Assembly: GCA_963787285.1 (NCBI GenBank)
Contig: CAWBCM010000005.1
Location: 68,499 to 132,498, forward strand
Source of the DNA: JAHEJN01 sp963787285
GTDB lineage: Bacteria; Actinomycetota; Acidimicrobiia; Acidimicrobiales; JAHEJN01
Direction of reading: 5' to 3'
DNA length: 64,000 bases
Shown: piece after piece, positions 61,698 through 64,000 of the stretch
How the letters are laid out: each line of letters begins with the position of its first letter
Numbering within the stretch: position 1 is the first letter of the stretch
Notes under the pieces: generated by a model
Told to the model about the DNA's origin: nothing
The model's input: the letters and a program-made list of their open reading frames with translations, nothing else
The model's database searches: none
Translations under genes and position numbers: made by a program

Positions 61698-63431
61698 ATG
61701 GAGGGTGCGGTGAGCTGGACATCCGAGGGCGATGGCTGGTGGCGAGCTTCCGACGGACTCTGGTATCCACCCGAGAAGCACCCCGATCACCGTGGTAGGC
61801 GCTCGGGGTCCACGCCCCGTGCCCCTCGGGCGGCATCGGTGCGGCCCAGGCGGGCGGAGCGGACCGTTCTCGACCGGCCCGATCGCACGGAGCTGGATCG
61901 ACCCGAGCGGTCCGAGCGGACGGAGCTGGATCGACCCGAGCGGGCGGAACGGACCGTTCTCGACCGGCCCGATCGTACGGAGCTGGATCGACCCGAGCGG
62001 TCCGAACGGACGGAGCTGGATCGCCCGGAGCGGTCCGAGCTGAGCGTTCTCGACCGGCCCGATCGGTCGGAGCTGGATCGCCTCGTGCGGTCCGGGCGTA
62101 CACGGTCGAATCGACCGGGGCGGTCCGAGCGGACGGAGCTGGATCGCCCGGAGCGGTCCGGGCGAGCGGACCGTCTGGTTCTGCCGTCGCGTCCTCCGGC
62201 CCCTCCGGCCCCTCCGACCCCGGTGTCGGCGCGGTTGCCTCAGGCGCCGGCCCCTCCGCCGCCGATGCCCGACACATCGCCGCCCCCCGGAGGTGCGCCC
62301 CGGCCCCGACCGTCGCCTTCGGCACTGCGGCCGCGACGGTCGTCGGCCTCGCGGATCCCGCAACTGATCGCGCTCGGAATCGGCGCGGTGATTCTGCTTC
62401 GCGTCCTGGCCAGCGTCGGCGATTCCTTCAGCTCGACCGATTCGACCACCGAGAACGCACCGGCCGACGCACCCACCTTCGACGAACCGCTCCTGGCCAC
62501 CGGAGAAGTGTTCCAGGTGACCACAGTCGACCGGTGGCGTGGAACGCTCTACGGGTACGTCGCCGGTTCCACTGCAGCGATCGAAGATCCGCCGGGGGCG
62601 TGTGTGACCGTGATCGGGGCGATCACGGTCGACGAAACGGTCGGCGGACTCGTGTCCGACGGACTGGCCGCCCCGCCGATCGGAGTGATCTCATCGGGAT
62701 CGTTCTTCGGTGCCGACGCGGGACTCTGCGACGAGGCTCCCTTCGAACAGGTGGGCTGGGGTCCCTTGAGTGAGGCGCGGATCACCGTCGGTACCTTCTA
62801 CCCGTTCCGCGCCACCGTGTACCTGCCCCCCGGTGTCGATGCCGCCGTCCAGGCGCTGGTGGTCGGCGACGGGTCCAGCGAGCAGGTGCCCTATGTTCCC
62901 GACCTCTTTGCCGACGTGGTCGACGCTCCCGTGGGTGAGCCGGGGACCTCGGCCGCCCTGGGACGGGCGCTGCGGCCGGTGGGCGGCAGTGCCGACGCCG
63001 GCTTCGATGTCGGCGCCGACTTCTCGGGTGTCTCCTGGCAGGGCACAGTCGCCGGCATGGTCGAGGTCGATCCGCAGCCCGGCTTCGACGGCCGATGCCT
63101 CGTCGTGCTCGGCACGATCAACGACTTCGTCGACGAGAGTGGTTCCGGGTTCTCACCGCCACCGATCTCGGCCATCGTCGCCGGCCGGGATCAGCCGGGC
63201 GGCAGCCTCGACTGTGTCATCGACGACGTGCAGTCCGCGGGGTACACGAGCCTCGCCGCACTCGAGGCGTTCGACGGCGAACCGCTGCCGTTCTTCGACG
63301 CGATCGCCCTGCCGACGGTCCTCTTCGGCCCGATACCGCCCGATCCCGAGATCGTCGTGGTGGGGTCGACCCTCGATCCTGCGGCGGCGTTGTTCGAGCC
63401 GACCGTGCTCGACACGATTCCCACTCCCTGA
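61698..63431 (+). CDS. repeat-rich membrane protein with DUF2510-like N-terminus
   Basis: A 577-residue protein. The N-terminus GWWRASDGLWYPPEKHP is a DUF2510-like aromatic motif. A highly charged repeat region follows (about residues 52-158; ERTVLDRPDRTELDRPERSE units), then a Pro-rich stretch and one membrane helix (LIALGIGAVILLRVLASVG, about 222-240). The ~330-residue external part has two similar halves, each with GTxxG, a CVTVIGAI or CLVVLGTI strand and a late cysteine. Function unknown. The ATG at 61698 is chosen for its closeness to a TACCGT box (61680-61685). Confidence 0.72.
   Translation: MEGAVSWTSEGDGWWRASDGLWYPPEKHPDHRGRRSGSTPRAPRAASVRPRRAERTVLDRPDRTELDRPERSERTELDRPERAERTVLDRPDRTELDRPERSERTELDRPERSELSVLDRPDRSELDRLVRSGRTRSNRPGRSERTELDRPERSGRADRLVLPSRPPAPPAPPTPVSARLPQAPAPPPPMPDTSPPPGGAPRPRPSPSALRPRRSSASRIPQLIALGIGAVILLRVLASVGDSFSSTDSTTENAPADAPTFDEPLLATGEVFQVTTVDRWRGTLYGYVAGSTAAIEDPPGACVTVIGAITVDETVGGLVSDGLAAPPIGVISSGSFFGADAGLCDEAPFEQVGWGPLSEARITVGTFYPFRATVYLPPGVDAAVQALVVGDGSSEQVPYVPDLFADVVDAPVGEPGTSAALGRALRPVGGSADAGFDVGADFSGVSWQGTVAGMVEVDPQPGFDGRCLVVLGTINDFVDESGSGFSPPPISAIVAGRDQPGGSLDCVIDDVQSAGYTSLAALEAFDGEPLPFFDAIALPTVLFGPIPPDPEIVVVGSTLDPAAALFEPTVLDTIPTP
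61854..62170 (+). repeat. 90-bp tandem repeat (three copies plus a partial)
   Basis: Units start at 61854, 61944 and 62034 with a partial copy from 62124. Each unit encodes 30 residues made of shorter ELDRPER-type repeats. The first two units are nearly identical at DNA level; the third has drifted. Internal repeats leave several other frames open on both strands; these are shadows. Confidence 0.85.
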
Positions 63432-63445
63432 ACGAGGCGCGTCGC

Positions 63446-64000
63446 TCAGCTCACTGCCTCGACGATGGCCCGAACCGCGTTTCGTTCGTCGTCGCTGATC
63501 ACGTGGCCCATGCCCTCGTAGATGCGGTAGTCGACCGCGGCACCTGCCGAATGGAACACTCCGGCGGTGTCGTGCACCCGGCGCTCGGGGATCCACTCGT
63601 CGTCGTCGCTGCATCCGATGAAGACGGGCACGTTCTCGAGCCCTGCCGGCAGGGTCCAGATCTGGCCGGGCGGACCGACGAAACCGCCGCTCAGGATCAC
63701 GACACCCGCGTAGGCGCGAGGCCGCCGACGCGCCACCTCGCTCACGACACACGCGCCCTGGGAGAAGCCGAGCAGAACGACCTTTGTGTGGTCGATGCCG
63801 TCGGCCCCGAGGCGATCGAGCAGCGAGGTGAAGCGATCGATGGTGTGATCGAACCACGGTTGGTTCTCCTCGATCGGGGCCATGAAGCTCTCGGGGTACC
63901 ACCGGTTCTCGGTTGCGGTCGGCGCCAGCCAACAGACGTCGGTTGCCTCGCTGATGTCGTGGGTCTCGGCGATGATCGAGGGCCCGTCGCTTCCCCGCCC
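63446..64000 (-). CDS. alpha/beta hydrolase, phospholipase/carboxylesterase family (N-terminus outside window)
   Basis: The frame runs from the stop at 63446 to the window edge, at least 184 codons. It begins with GRGSDGPSIIAE, the remains of the HGRGSD oxyanion-hole motif. LLGFSQGACVV holds the nucleophilic Ser (GxSxG), CSDDDEWIP the probable Asp and YEGMGHVIS the His. The set matches the PF02230-type esterases. An ATG at 63883 is internal, since the upstream part has the fold's first motif. Confidence 0.82.
   Translation of the reverse strand, partial: GRGSDGPSIIAETHDISEATDVCWLAPTATENRWYPESFMAPIEENQPWFDHTIDRFTSLLDRLGADGIDHTKVVLLGFSQGACVVSEVARRRPRAYAGVVILSGGFVGPPGQIWTLPAGLENVPVFIGCSDDDEWIPERRVHDTAGVFHSAGAAVDYRIYEGMGHVISDDERNAVRAIVEAVS

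Overview
The window is one continuous piece of a high-GC actinobacterial chromosome. It carries a mycothiol-dependent formaldehyde dehydrogenase (mscR), an F420/PPOX-type flavin protein and a DosR/DevS-type two-component system. It also shows the gene order mec-cysM-murI-(Rv1339-like)-rph-rdgB known from mycobacteria, and secA-prfB-ftsE-ftsX. The lack of mycobacterial cell-wall genes, the tandem EnvC-like peptidases, the DUF5317 protein and the many leaderless -10 boxes suggest a deep-branching actinobacterium, possibly Acidimicrobiia. That placement is inference; no 16S gene is present.

Layout. 1-6.3 kb: PAP2-type membrane phosphotransferase (cut by the window edge), GT-C glycosyltransferase, prfC and two methyltransferases. 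6.3-15.3 kb: secA, prfB, ftsE, ftsX, then two tandem M23/coiled-coil peptidases that look like division hydrolase activators, and a small lipoprotein. 15.3-20.1 kb: mscR with its metallo-beta-lactamase partner and an Rv2258c-like methyltransferase, then an acyl-CoA dehydrogenase and an enoyl-CoA hydratase. 20.1-31.1 kb: a dormancy/redox island with an EAL protein, a multicopper oxidase, three tandem-domain universal stress proteins, a DosR-like regulator with its DevS-like kinase, and an Rv2004c-like kinase fusion. At least three copies of a DosR-box-like palindrome sit in front of its transcription units. 31.1-41.6 kb: a secreted solute-binding protein fused to a CH-type domain and bracketed by two covarying hairpins, a winged-helix/NB-ATPase regulator, a divergent OsmC-monooxygenase/methyltransferase pair, and a large amidase-domain membrane protein behind a very strong hairpin.

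41.7-45.6 kb (minus strand): tmRNA (ssrA), a DUF5317 protein, a GGDEF-EAL protein, two tiny ORFs with good ribosome binding sites and the same C-terminal Lys-Trp-Phe, and smpB. The trans-translation pair ssrA/smpB thus brackets a c-di-GMP operon. 45.7-57.4 kb: the mec-cysM-murI-rph-rdgB run, tRNA-Leu, clpP, rpe, an RlmD/TrmA-type methyltransferase, an acyl-CoA dehydrogenase, cytidine deaminase, a Gfo/Idh oxidoreductase and pyrophosphatase. 57.4-64 kb: kup, a DUF1003 protein, a sigma/anti-sigma-like fusion, a cold shock protein, a repeat-rich membrane protein and a truncated hydrolase.

Two window-wide patterns stand out. First, many start codons lie 6-8 nt behind a TAGNNT-like -10 box with no Shine-Dalgarno sequence, indicating leaderless transcription; two divergent gene pairs use opposed boxes. 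Second, several housekeeping genes (prfB, ftsE, kup, the methyltransferases near 17.8 and 53.6 kb, rdgB, the sigma-like gene) are broken by single-base indels. Most are +1 and cluster at 9.6-10.9 kb and 58.0-59.1 kb. Assembly error is the simplest explanation, but it needs reads to confirm.
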